Part shown: one piece after another, positions 52,955 through 62,011 of the stretch | Position numbering within the stretch: the stretch's first letter is position 1 | Layout: the number at the start of each line of letters is the position of its first letter | From: Allacma fusca | Lineage: Eukaryota; Arthropoda; Collembola; Symphypleona; Sminthuridae | Assembly: GCA_947179485.1 (NCBI GenBank) | Contig: OX359246.1 | Span: 53,609,632 to 53,673,631 of the forward strand | DNA length: 64,000 bases | Reading direction: 5' to 3' | Notes under the pieces: model-generated | Seen by the model: only the letters and a program-made list of their open reading frames with translations | Told to the model about the DNA's origin: nothing | The model's database searches: none | Made by a program: the position numbers and the translations under genes

Positions 52955-53300
52955 CTCAAATATTGACCAATGTCAATAAAGTTAATTGTATTTTTTGTGG
53001 AAATAAATTTGCTATGAACTGGGGGAAACTAATATTATGAATCATTCCCTCATGTGGGCTTGAGGTTGAGGGAATGATTATGGACGCTCGATAATTACAT
53101 ACAAATTAATAAAATTTCCAGCACATGAGTTTCAAAGCGTTTTGCAGAAACAAAATCTGCTGAAATGAACTCTTTTGATTCACAGTTGTGATCCCTGAAA
53201 CCTCAAAAATTGGCCGAGGTCAATGAAATTTTTTTTAGCGAATTTAGAAAAGAATTTGCTGCAAAACAATAAAACAATTATGAGTTACTCGTTTATTCTA
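52955..53300. repeat. Diverged family E-like sequence
   Basis: AATTTGCTATGAACTGGGGG followed by ATTCCCTCATGTGGGCTTGA, and AATTTGCTGCAAAACAATAA followed by GAGTTACTCGTTTATTC, both echo the right end of family E (TTGCTACAAA, then a TTACTCC block and a G-rich terminus). The two tandem partial copies have unclear borders. Confidence 0.35.
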
Positions 53301-53570
53301 ATGGGGAGTTCTAGAAGGGAAGAAAAAGGGTGTAAAACAACCTGTACAAAACCGAATATTGGTCAACCTGAGGCACAGTAACAACTATTGGTCAATATTG
53401 ACAATATGAAGACCGATGGCAGCAGTTATCTATTCATTGCTATTATGACGCCGTGAAGTCAGTTCTCAACAATTGTTTAGTCAATCATATACGTTGAAAC
53501 CACTTATGGTCACTAATTATCGAACATATAAAAAGCAACGCCATGTGAGAAAACTTGGTTAATACCTGGT

Positions 53571-53602
53571 CAAGTAATCAGTTGTTACCAACTGATTACT
53601 TG
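53571..53602. repeat. Perfect 14-bp stem, 4-base loop hairpin
   Basis: CAAGTAATCAGTTG (53571-53584), loop TTAC, then the exact inverse at 53589-53602. Directly after it, AACTGTGTTAAC occurs twice (within 53604-53633). The hairpin sits in a region (53350-53745) with repeated TCAATATTGA palindromes, so it may be the core of another foldback element. Confidence 0.75.
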
Positions 53603-53798
53603 TTAACTGTGTTAACTTGAGAACTGTGTTAACGGACACTCGTATCACCAATATTGATTTATCTAAGTCCAAAAAACCAGCTGTGATCAATATTGATCAA
53701 ACTGAGATCAAGAAACCAGCTGTAGCCAACAGTGGTTAGTATTTGAGCCTTGGAACAACTTCTGATGAACGCATGCCAAAAATGCGTCATTTAGCATA

Positions 53799-54164
53799 TA
53801 GGAGTCGGATTTATGTAAATCTCCCTGGAAGATTATTTCGGAATTTCCCTGCTGAATCTTATGTCCCTGGAGGGAGGACATCAACTATTAAAAAGGTTAA
53901 CGATTTTCTAAATCCCTGCTGGCAAAAATAATTTCCCTGCAAGTCGTCAAATCTCTGCAAAAATAAGGTCAAACAATCAAAATATCCCTGCTTACATAAC
54001 CAATTACCCTGAAAACAAATCTGAAAATCCCTGCCAAAAGAAGGTCAACGAATTTTAAAAACACTGTTTACAAAAATGAATCCCTTCCCATTAAAATTTT
54101 CCCTGCCAGAAACTTTTTTCCCTGGGAAGAATCTTTCCGTCTTCCCACAAAAATCTGACCCCTG
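53799..54164. mobile_element. hAT-type non-autonomous element, family D, copy 1 (TTTCCCTG repeats)
   Basis: The left end is TAGGAGTCGGATTTATGTAA and the right end is TCTGACCCCTG, the inverse of CAGGGGTCAGA. The sequence aligns in inverse with copy 2 at 56429-56819 along its length, including AAATCTCCCTGGAAGAT and the GGGAAGA-TCTTTCC block. TCCCTG recurs about every 15-40 bases. The flanking 8-mers do not match, so the TSD is lost or an end is altered. Confidence 0.75.
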
Positions 54165-54748
54165 GGAACTTGGTAGCTTACTTCAATAACTTTCGAAAAT
54201 GTAAGTTTCTGAAAGGATTTTACATAAAATTTAAATAAGAAGGCACGTTAGCGACGAGTTAGAATTTTAAACGTAGGCGCGATTTGTTTGCAAACCAGGG
54301 CGAGATGGCCTGAACTTTTTCCGGAACATTGGACCAGGTTTCTGATTAAGCTCACTCAAATTTTCATTCCGAACCCGAGTGATCTTGGGGCGAGGGTTAC
54401 CAAGCAAACAACGGGAGCTGACCCCTCAGAATCGAATAAAGATTTTATGAGATAAGATAGCAGCCCAATGTCCCTACGCGCATAAATGTTCGGGCGACTT
54501 CTTGGGGGTTTCCGCAAAAAAAACTGCGTCCATGTTTAAAACTTCTAATTACAAGAACGCGAATTGGCTCTTTCTGACTTAAATTCTTTCATGTTAAATC
54601 CCGTAAGAAATTTTCGTTTTCAAAAGTCGACGAAATACATATATAAAAGCAAGAGCCTACTGTTGATTGTGTGACTCCACATTTCCCATCTTAAATTCCA
54701 TAAAACATTTGAGGCTTTGAAATACGGAGATTTATTCACACCTCATTA

Positions 54749-54842
54749 ATCAAGTTTCAAGTTCAGACTTGAGTTTTAAGTTGTATTCAAGTCCAAACTT
54801 CATTCATTCGAGTTGAACTTGAATGTAAGTAACTTGAATGGA
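54749..54842. repeat. Cluster of CAAGTTCAAGTT-like inverted motifs
   Basis: CAAGTTTCAAGTTCAGACTTG, CAAGTCCAAACTT, GAGTTGAACTTGAA and AACTTGAATGG follow one another in both orientations. This resembles one arm of the array-bearing elements nearby, but no terminal repeat or second arm is seen. Confidence 0.4.
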
Positions 54843-55341
54843 ACCTAGTTGGTATACGGACATAGTTGCACTGGACTTCCAATTAGTCTGGGTTTAGCTT
54901 GAGCTTTCCAGGTAGTTAGTAGAAATTAATTCCGTCCGTTATTTATTATTTGCTGTTTTATTAAATTATTCTCTCAATGTAGATTGGAACTACCGTATTT
55001 CAAATCTATACTGTGAGAATAATCTGTGGTTATTAAATATGCTTCTGGTAGTATGTGCAATAGTGCATTTACTTCGTGGTAATTTTAGATATATTGAATA
55101 AGGACGACGAAGGTACTAAACTAATTAAGAGTGACAGTTGGGAATGTTCAGATTTCAATGTTATTTTGATGTAATTGGTGGAGCGGGTTGTTGTATAACT
55201 TAATGAATGATATATTATAAAATCACGCATTGTTATTGGGAAGGTGCAGGAAAGCTGTTTGACTTGAGGCAAAGCCAAAATATGTTGATTTGATTTGAAT
55301 ATGAATGCTAATCTGGTCTGGTATATTATGGTGATTTCCAG

Positions 55342-55993
55342 TTACGCATACGAAGAGCACAGCGTGTGTGTTTTCCTGAATCAGAGATACAACCACACAA
55401 TATTCCAGATAAGTTTCATGCTGACCTCATATGCCATTCCTCTCACCCTGATCTGTCTCCTGTACTTTGGAATGCTGTTCGGGTTGTGGAAAAGCGTGAG
55501 TGGATCAGGAGCCTGCCGTCAAGGTCTTCGTGGAAAGAAGAGGGTGACTCGGATGGTTGTGGTAGTAGTCGGAGTTTTTGCCGTTTGCTGGCTCCCGATC
55601 CAAATAGTCCTCCTACTCAAGAGCATTCATGTGTATAACATCAATGATGTGACCGTAGCAATTCAGATAACATCACACGTCCTGGGCTACATGAACTCCT
55701 GCGTGAACCCGATTCTGTACGCTTTTCTGTCAGAGAATTTCAGGAAAGCCTTTAGGAAAGTAATTCAATGTAGAGGAGCCTATGCTGTTCATCACAACCA
55801 TGCTCAAACATTAAACAACCATCACGAGCCTCTGGTAACCCACGTAAACGATCACGAAGGACAAACAAAGGAGACTGCCCTATTAACCACGCTGTGTGAA
55901 AATGGTGGCAATAACCACAAGGTTGCTAGCGCCAATACCAAGAGCTTCCCAAGACATGAATGCAGCGACAATGAGGACCAAGACATTCTGTAA
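55342..55993 (+). CDS. Allatostatin-A receptor-like GPCR, coding exon 3 (ECL2, TM5-TM7, C-tail)
   Basis: This exon encodes the last base of codon 211 through residue 427 and the TAA stop. ECL2 carries C220 (disulfide partner of C139) and a sequon at N228. TM5 is about 232-257 with P244. Intracellular loop 3 is short and basic (GKKRVTRM, 275-282). TM6 contains the CWLP motif (C293-W294-L295-P296). TM7 contains N333-P334-I335-L336-Y337, the NPxxY switch. Helix 8 (SENFRKAFRKV) and C354, a likely palmitoylation site, follow. The 70-residue tail is rich in His, Asn and Thr, with many possible phosphorylation sites. The acceptor TTCCAG at 55336-55341 restores Ser211 (AG/T). Such receptors usually couple to Gi/o and inhibit neurons, gut or endocrine cells on binding FGL-amide peptides; that is family knowledge and not shown here. 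A related galanin- or kisspeptin-type receptor is the alternative. Confidence 0.94.
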
Positions 55994-56064
55994 ACACCAC
56001 CTAAATCTGCGTCCTATTTTGTACAAGTAATGAAATATTTCTTAATTCAAAATTGGTTTTCGTT

Positions 56065-56070
56065 AATAAA
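56065..56070 (+). promoter_or_regulatory. Polyadenylation signal of the receptor gene
   Basis: AATAAA lies 72 bases after the stop codon at 55991-55993, and is the first canonical hexamer downstream. A longer 3'UTR is possible. Confidence 0.5.
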
Positions 56071-56428
56071 ACCCCACGGGATAATTTAATGCAGATTTGT
56101 AATAACTGTAGGAGAATAATTTCAACCTGTACAGCTTCGTCACATACATAAGTGTTATTATTATTTTAAATATTTCAGATTATTAACATTATTGTGCACT
56201 TGAACGATTAATTTTTACATATAATTCGAGGTTCAAATCGCCTGGCTGGGTTATCTTCAGTCCCGCCAACAGGTTTTATACTAAAAGAAATCTGATAGGC
56301 TATATTTTAGTTGACACTAAAATGAAATACCCGTGCACACATTTACACACGAATTTATTAAATACATTATATACGAATTGTAATCCACAGTAGCTATACA
56401 AATACTTCTTGCTGTTTGTGGGTTTAAC

Positions 56429-56819
56429 CAGGAGTTGGATTTTTGTGGGAAGACGGGAAGATTCTTCCCAGGGAAAAAATACTCATAACAGGAAAAATCT
56501 CATGGAGAAGGGATTCTTTTTTGCGAACAGTGATTTTTTAATTCGTTGATCTTTCTTTTGGCAGGGATTTTCAAATTTGTTGACGTGTTTCAGGGAAATT
56601 TGTTATGCAAACAGGGATTTTTAGATTGGTAGATCTTATTTGGCAGGGATTTGACGTCTTATAGGGAAATTATTTTTGCGAACAAGGATTTTGAAAATCG
56701 TTGACCTTTTTTTCACAGGGATTTTTGAAATCGTTGAGGACCTTCCTGCAGACTCATAAAATTCAGCAGGGAAATTCAGAAATGATCTTCCAGGGAGATT
56801 TTCAAACATCCCACCCCTG
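56429..56819. mobile_element. hAT-type non-autonomous element, family D, copy 2
   Basis: The ends are CAGGAGTTGGATTTTT at 56429 and CCCACCCCTG ending at 56819 (inverse CAGGGGTGGG). A perfect 8-bp TSD, GGTTTAAC, flanks it (56421-56428 and 56820-56827). CAGGGA or its inverse recurs through both arms and repeats the outermost bases of the terminal repeat itself. It lies inverted relative to copy 1. Non-coding. Confidence 0.92.
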
Positions 56820-56827
56820 GGTTTAAC

Positions 56828-59500
56828 AAAGCTACACATGTACACACATAGATACCCAGCTTTTAACCGTGACTTCAAAGTTTGACACTACAAAGTACTT
56901 ACATACATTGCATCATAACACTTAATCAAATTACGCACACTCTTACAAGAGGACTTTGTACACACACAGGCACAAGTCTACAATCAGTAGACATCTTGTT
57001 GTTTAGTTCAATGTATTTTCACTCCTTCTGAGAGTATGCATACCACAATAAAAGAATTGCTCCTAACTTTAAAATAAGTTCTCTTGTTTATGCATATTTT
57101 TAAGAATGTATGTATGTACTTAAATTCATTTTCCGGTTATCCTGCATGTTTATTCTTGTTAATTTATTATTATTTTTGAAACAATCTGGTCATGTCAATT
57201 CTGTTGAACTGTCATCCAAAACAAAGTTATTTACCAGTACTTTAAAATATATCGTGTGTTATTTTTCAGGCAGTAACGTTAGTTAATAACGTCAACCATA
57301 TTTGGATTACTCGTGTGAAGGATGAATATTTGACTAAAGTATAGGTAAGTGATGGTATTTAGCATCATATCAAAGAACATGCGGATTTGGAAAGACTTTT
57401 TTAAAAAAACATCTGATCTATTTCAGGACGTGTCTTCCGACCCTTTAAATGGAGGCAGACTAGATTTAGTCCAACTGTAGTAACGCTTTATTGTGTGTAT
57501 CTATGTTTGAGTGGCGCATGTACTTACTTACCAAAAGGAAATTTTGAACTGTGTTTGAACCTGCAAATGCTAAAATTCAAACCTCACTCACAATTGAGGT
57601 GATGTATTAGTTACTGAATATTTTGAACGAATATAGCCAAGAAACCGTCGGAAATTGCTTGTATATGTAGGCAAATATGGTCAGTTCAACTTCTATTAAC
57701 AACTAGGGCGACGGTTAAATATTAAATTAATTTTGTAACGCAATTTATTTGTAGGGAAGAACGCATAGCAATACAGGAAGTAAAGTTGAAATAATTGCAG
57801 AACTGGAGTTATTTTATTATATATATATTGATTATACCTAATAAAAAGCACAAATGCCAGCACAATACTCTGTTTTGCATGTTTTCAATTCTGAAAAAGA
57901 CTTATCGCCCTTAGTTGAGTGTGGATATGAAACCAGCTCTTAATAGAAGTTTTACCGCAATAGTAGTTTTGTAACTTCTTGTTTGTATAATTTCTTACAA
58001 AATATAGCGATAACTTTGAACTCCTAGCTCATCCTTATACGTATTTTAACAAGACGTGATTTTACTTACAGCTTTGGATATAATAATTTTTCTAACAGGT
58101 TGTGCAATTTCACGTATCATTAATATAAAAGCGTCTACTTCATCGCTGTTCTTGGTAACAATTGTAGTGCTCCCCCATAAAGTTCTATCAAATTTACAGG
58201 AAACAACGAAAGAGCAACCAAAAAGTATTTAAACGAAGGAAAGCTGTTGCGCCCCAAGAATTTTTCAAGTTCTCAACGTCGGAATTACATTTTAAAAGTT
58301 TCTTCTATCATCGTGGGATTCTCTGAAAAAATGAAATTGTATTGTATGTAAGAGTTACAAATACATAGCTGTATAACTATTATTGCTAGCATATTAGAAG
58401 TATGTATCTATATTAGGTTAAATTCAAATATGTACATGTAAGCGGAGACTATAGGACCCAAGCTTTTACAATGGTCGCTTTACATATGTATGTACACTTA
58501 TTTGAACGGCTGTGCAGTTACTTGCGTTAGTGTGTACAAATACCTTACAGAATAATTAGACTTTTGCACAATTATTATAGAATATGACGACGTAATTCAT
58601 TTTCGGTTTTAAATAATGACAGTTTTGTGTACCATAGCCCCGACAAACAAAACTGCCGTTATTTTAACTAAAATAGATGGTGAGAAAAAGAATCTAATCT
58701 CCAGTTTTTGTTTATATATATTGTAATTTAAATACAAGTGAACTGTAAGAGGTTCAATAACCTTTTATAGGTTTGTGTGATTCAAATGACACAAGAAGTG
58801 AAGTTCAAAATATTTTTGATTGAAAATTAATGCCAGCTTGTGAGGAGCATGAAGCTCTTTAGCTCTAAAACTTTTATTGTGAAGATTATGGTACCAAATG
58901 TTGTTAGCTTGATGTCATAAACATGTGTAGATACTATAAATTGTTGATGTAATATTAAAGTAAGCTTATACAAAAGTACACTCTATTAATATGATGTAAT
59001 TTTTTGCATATCTCATGAAACAAACAATAAGAACTAGAAGTTATCCCGGAGCGTTTTAAAAAAATGTGCAAGTATTTATTTCTATCCCAAAACATGGACT
59101 TCAGACTTTACATAAAATTACATATGCATTTAATAACACAGTTCCTTTCCCCGAATGAGTGCCCATCTAACACACGTGAGTAAAAATTAACTCAGAAAAT
59201 ATTTGGTTCTCATAGTTTGTAGGAAAAAATTGAGCCCGCAAGAGCCAAAGATGTGACGCAAGGTTTTAAAAAAGCAAAAACCATTGTTCAAGATGAAGCC
59301 TTTTGAAATGATAAAAGTGAGTCAAATTTTTTCCTGCTGCAGCAGAAATTTAATTTATGAATAAGCTAATAAATCTAACTGATAATTAGATGAACACATA
59401 CAATGATCGCATTGCTTTTAAATCCAAAATTTAATAGTGATACATGATATTACAGTATTATCATTTAGTCTTGGTCTGACTTCCTTTGCTTATTTCTTGT
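56828..59500. other. 3' flank of the receptor gene, no gene recognised
   Basis: AT-rich sequence with ATGT/ACAT runs and no coding frame of note. A weak family E-like end lies near 59150-59330 (CCTTTCCCCGAATGAG, then TTTGGTTCTCATAGTTTGTA). Confidence 0.5.
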
Positions 59501-59637
59501 TTATGTGACACGGCTTGTATTTTTATTGATATGTTCTGAATAATGACTTGGAATAGTGTGATGTCTGGGATGAAAACCGATACTTGTATTGACTCCTTCG
59601 ACATATGAATAAAGCTAAATAATAATAATAATAATAA
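59501..59637 (+). mobile_element. Possible 3' tail of a different LINE, (TAA)n
   Basis: GAATAAAGCTAAA followed by (TAA)n at about 59618-59637 looks like the 3' end of an I- or Jockey-type retrotransposon ending in a TAA microsatellite. The 5' limit is arbitrary and no TSD was found, so this could simply be a microsatellite. Confidence 0.3.
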
Positions 59638-60085
59638 AAGTCATATAAAAATGGCTTTTATAATGAAACTACCTTGTTTACTTTTACGAGGGCTGATATG
59701 TATTATGTATACACAAGCAACTCTTGCTACTGTTGTATTTAACACTTTCACGATAAAAATGTGGACTTTGAAATATTATTTTTGATATTTAAATGTTTGC
59801 CAGCAAAATACTAAACGTTATAACTGTACTAAGTTAGATTTTGTGTAGTTTCATTTTTTTACAACAAAATCAGTTCTTTTTCACATTTAAATTTGTTTCA
59901 GTGCAATGCATTGTTTATTATAAATAGCAAGCTTTCGAAAAATACCTTACTATGTCCATCTTCGGGGTATCTACAACTGACTTCTAAAACTATCATAGTT
60001 AATTTTCATTTACATTGGAATAGTTTTTTACAAAAAACTGAAATATTAGTTTATACTAGTGGTTTTACAAAAAAATGGATTATTA

Positions 60086-60148
60086 TTAAAAAAAGACTGA
60101 ATTCATTTTTGGAATAATTGGTTTCGAAGCATCACTTAGTACGTAACC
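60086..60148 (-). pseudogene. Penelope-like element remnant, last codons (split by LINE insertion)
   Basis: Read on the minus strand and joined across the later retrotransposon (removing one TSD copy), this piece continues the frame from 61808-62011 and gives LSDASKPII, then about nine codons and a TAA at 60086-60088. The pattern N-x-G-Y-x-L-S-x-x-x-x-P is typical of the end of Penelope-like GIY-YIG proteins. Confidence 0.5.
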
Positions 60149-61807
60149 ACGTAACTCAGATAAATCTTGTATGCAATTTCTTTAAAAAGAACGACCTCTT
60201 AGTAAACTTAGACAAAACCAAAGTCGTCATATTTGGTAAAGGAAGAGCATCAAAAAAGCACAAATGGTACTATGACGGCGATGAAATAGAAATAATGGAC
60301 AGATACACATACCTAGGTATCACATTTCACCGCAATGGGGGATTCAAGATTCACTGGAATGAAACAAAGAAGAAGGCAAACGCGGCAGCAGAAACCCTTA
60401 TCCAAACCCTGAGATCGACGAAAATCAACAACATCAGCACAATACTTAGACTTTTCTATGCACTCGTCAGCACAGTCCTAATGTATGGATTTGCAATATG
60501 GGGGGCAGACTACATAAACGAAATCGAGAAGATACAAACTGCATTTCTGCGCCGTATTCTAGGAACAAGCACACTAACACCAGGACACGTTTTACGACTT
60601 GAGACAGGCGGACAGTCCCTCAAAACAATTGGACTAAAGAATGTAGCCATACATATCCACAACACTATCCTCTCGAATAATTCAACCTCGATGGCCAAAG
60701 AATGCTTCAAAAACCAAACACAAAATGGAAATACCGACAACACTAGTATGTATAACCAATGGAAAGAATTGTACAAACAAGCATATTTAGGAACTGAATT
60801 CGAGCTTCTATCTAAAGACCACGTGAAAATTAACTGGAAGAAAATCTGGGAAGACATTGAAGTTAGCTCAATCAACCAAGACGTCAGTGACATGGAAAAA
60901 ACAGAGAATCCAAGCTACCTACTCCTAAAGACACACGCACTCCAGGAAGATATCTACAAACTAGGCCTGAGTTGGCCACTTATCAAATTCGCACAGAACC
61001 TAAGACTCAACAAACCTAGGGTATGGACGAGTAATAGATGCACAAACCTGAACGATATCTGGAACAAATGGAGACATAAAGGCGAAAAACGAACACACTG
61101 CGAAATCTGCAACTCAAAAACTGAAACGATCTTTCACATCATGTTTGAATGCGAATCCTACAGGGAATTAAGAACCCATCATATGAAGGAACTAACAAAC
61201 CGAGACGGAACCGATATCAACATTGACAATTTTGTAAGAAAAATCATGGAACCGGAAATACTGATGGCGAATATTAAGAATGCATACGCCTTCTGGTGCG
61301 AAGCCATTAAAATTAGGAACAAGTAACACGATGGGCTGTACCCATCCATATCGTTGGTACAAAACATGTTAGCTGAAAGGTCGTGTACACTGTTCAGCCC
61401 ATTGATAGCCTTGGCAAATGTACCAACCTTATGGGTGGGATGCTAGGAAAAATTTAAGAAAGGGGGCTGTTGAGGGGCTGAATAGCGAAAACTTCGAACA
61501 CATCGACCTGGACGCACAATAGATACGATACATGATGTAAGAGAAACAAGTTTTAGAACATTGTGACTGATCATATTTGGAAAGATGTGTAGGTTTTTAA
61601 CGGCCCTTGTTATGACTGGGAACCTTTTTTACCTACACCAAACCAACTACACTACATAATATTATTTTTACAATTAATCAAAACAACACCAACAACATAT
61701 ATATTTGCTATTTTACTTTAATCATTTTCAATTTTTAACTCGTATTTGCAATGTGCAGGTTGTAAGGGCTAAGGCCGAATCGACCAATAAATATCTATCT
61801 ATCTATC
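60149..61807 (+). mobile_element. 5'-truncated non-LTR retrotransposon, relative of the LINE at 2322-5907
   Basis: A perfect 12-bp duplication, TAGTACGTAACC, flanks it (60137-60148 and 61808-61819). It holds the C-terminal part of ORF2, a 3'UTR of about 460 bases, AATAAA at 61786-61791 and a (CTAT)n tail. The terminal block TGCAGGTTGTAAGGGCT, followed by AAGGCCGAATCGACC, is nearly identical to the minus-strand end of the first LINE. The two ORFs are clearly diverged, so they are separate lineages sharing a 3' end. Truncation during target-primed reverse transcription explains the missing endonuclease and catalytic RT. Confidence 0.95.
60151..61326 (+). CDS. Truncated LINE ORF2, RT thumb region and C-terminal domain
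   Basis: About 391 codons align with residues 683 to the end of the other LINE protein: TQIN...FF, then VVIFGKGR, the YLGI block, the YGFAIWG block and LTPGHVLRLETG. The shared zinc knuckle is C-x2-C-x8-H-x4-C (CEIC...H...C), and both proteins end in an I-R-N stretch. The catalytic YADD and the whole APE endonuclease are missing, so the fragment is inactive. The frame is uninterrupted to its TAA, which suggests recent insertion. The open frame happens to extend into host DNA upstream of 60149; those codons are not part of the protein. Confidence 0.9.
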   Translation, partial: VTQINLVCNFFKKNDLLVNLDKTKVVIFGKGRASKKHKWYYDGDEIEIMDRYTYLGITFHRNGGFKIHWNETKKKANAAAETLIQTLRSTKINNISTILRLFYALVSTVLMYGFAIWGADYINEIEKIQTAFLRRILGTSTLTPGHVLRLETGGQSLKTIGLKNVAIHIHNTILSNNSTSMAKECFKNQTQNGNTDNTSMYNQWKELYKQAYLGTEFELLSKDHVKINWKKIWEDIEVSSINQDVSDMEKTENPSYLLLKTHALQEDIYKLGLSWPLIKFAQNLRLNKPRVWTSNRCTNLNDIWNKWRHKGEKRTHCEICNSKTETIFHIMFECESYRELRTHHMKELTNRDGTDINIDNFVRKIMEPEILMANIKNAYAFWCEAIKIRNK

Positions 61808-62011
61808 TAGTACGTAACCCTTATTGACGTTCATCAAGGGATGTTTACTTTGTTGAATTATTAATCCTTCTTTCATTTCTCTTAAACATGGCACAGGTTC
61901 TTTTAAGATAAATTTAGAATCTGTCCATTTAATACGATGTTTCAATTTCTTCTTATGCATATGGTTAGCTACAACAGATTTCTTGTAATTGTTTTTTTCC
62001 ACATGTATTTT
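61808..62011 (-). pseudogene. Penelope-like GIY-YIG endonuclease C-terminal remnant
   Basis: The minus-strand translation reads EHKIHVEKNNYKKSVVANH, then a basic stretch with an H-x-I-x-W block, an REMKEGL helix and PLMNVNKGY. This order (EHK, then K-S-x-x-A-x-H, then H-x-I-x-W, then R-x-x-x-E, then a M-N-x-x-x-G-Y end) is that of the C-terminal GIY-YIG endonuclease of Penelope-like retroelements. The GIY and YIG strands and the RT are not found; the frame degrades above about 62020 and meets a stop near 62108. A LINE has inserted in its last codons. Assignment is by remembered family pattern without alignment. Confidence 0.55.

Larger units (their letters stand above)
35405..55341 (+). other. 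Intron 2 of the receptor gene
   Basis: Phase-2 intron of 19,937 bases. It holds foldback repeats (35988, 37471, 38542), a run of 11 C at 41171-41181, a short hairpin at 48547-48655, and then in its last 5 kb a dense cluster of hAT-type elements (50847, 52394, 53799) and palindromic motifs. No nested gene is supported in its long middle (about 38820-50800). Confidence 0.7.
25943..56070 (+). other. Gene span: allatostatin-A receptor-like GPCR
   Basis: The gene runs from the probable 5'UTR exon border (acceptor CAG at 25940-25942) to the polyadenylation signal at 56065-56070. The coding exons total 1,284 bases: 159, 473 and 652. Intron 1 is phase 0 (GTAAGT donor) and intron 2 is phase 2 (GTAATT donor, TTCCAG acceptor). 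The in-frame TAA at 25947-25949 upstream of the ATG fits a leader sequence. Any upstream noncoding exon is unseen. Confidence 0.85.

Noticed and set aside
56225..56250. tRNA B-box-like GGTTCAAATCGCC
   Set aside because: No A box at a suitable distance and no cloverleaf arms can be formed around it.
59893..60150. Open frame upstream of the second LINE as part of its ORF2
   Set aside because: The 12-bp TSD places the element start at 60149. Upstream codons are host or Penelope-remnant DNA read by chance.
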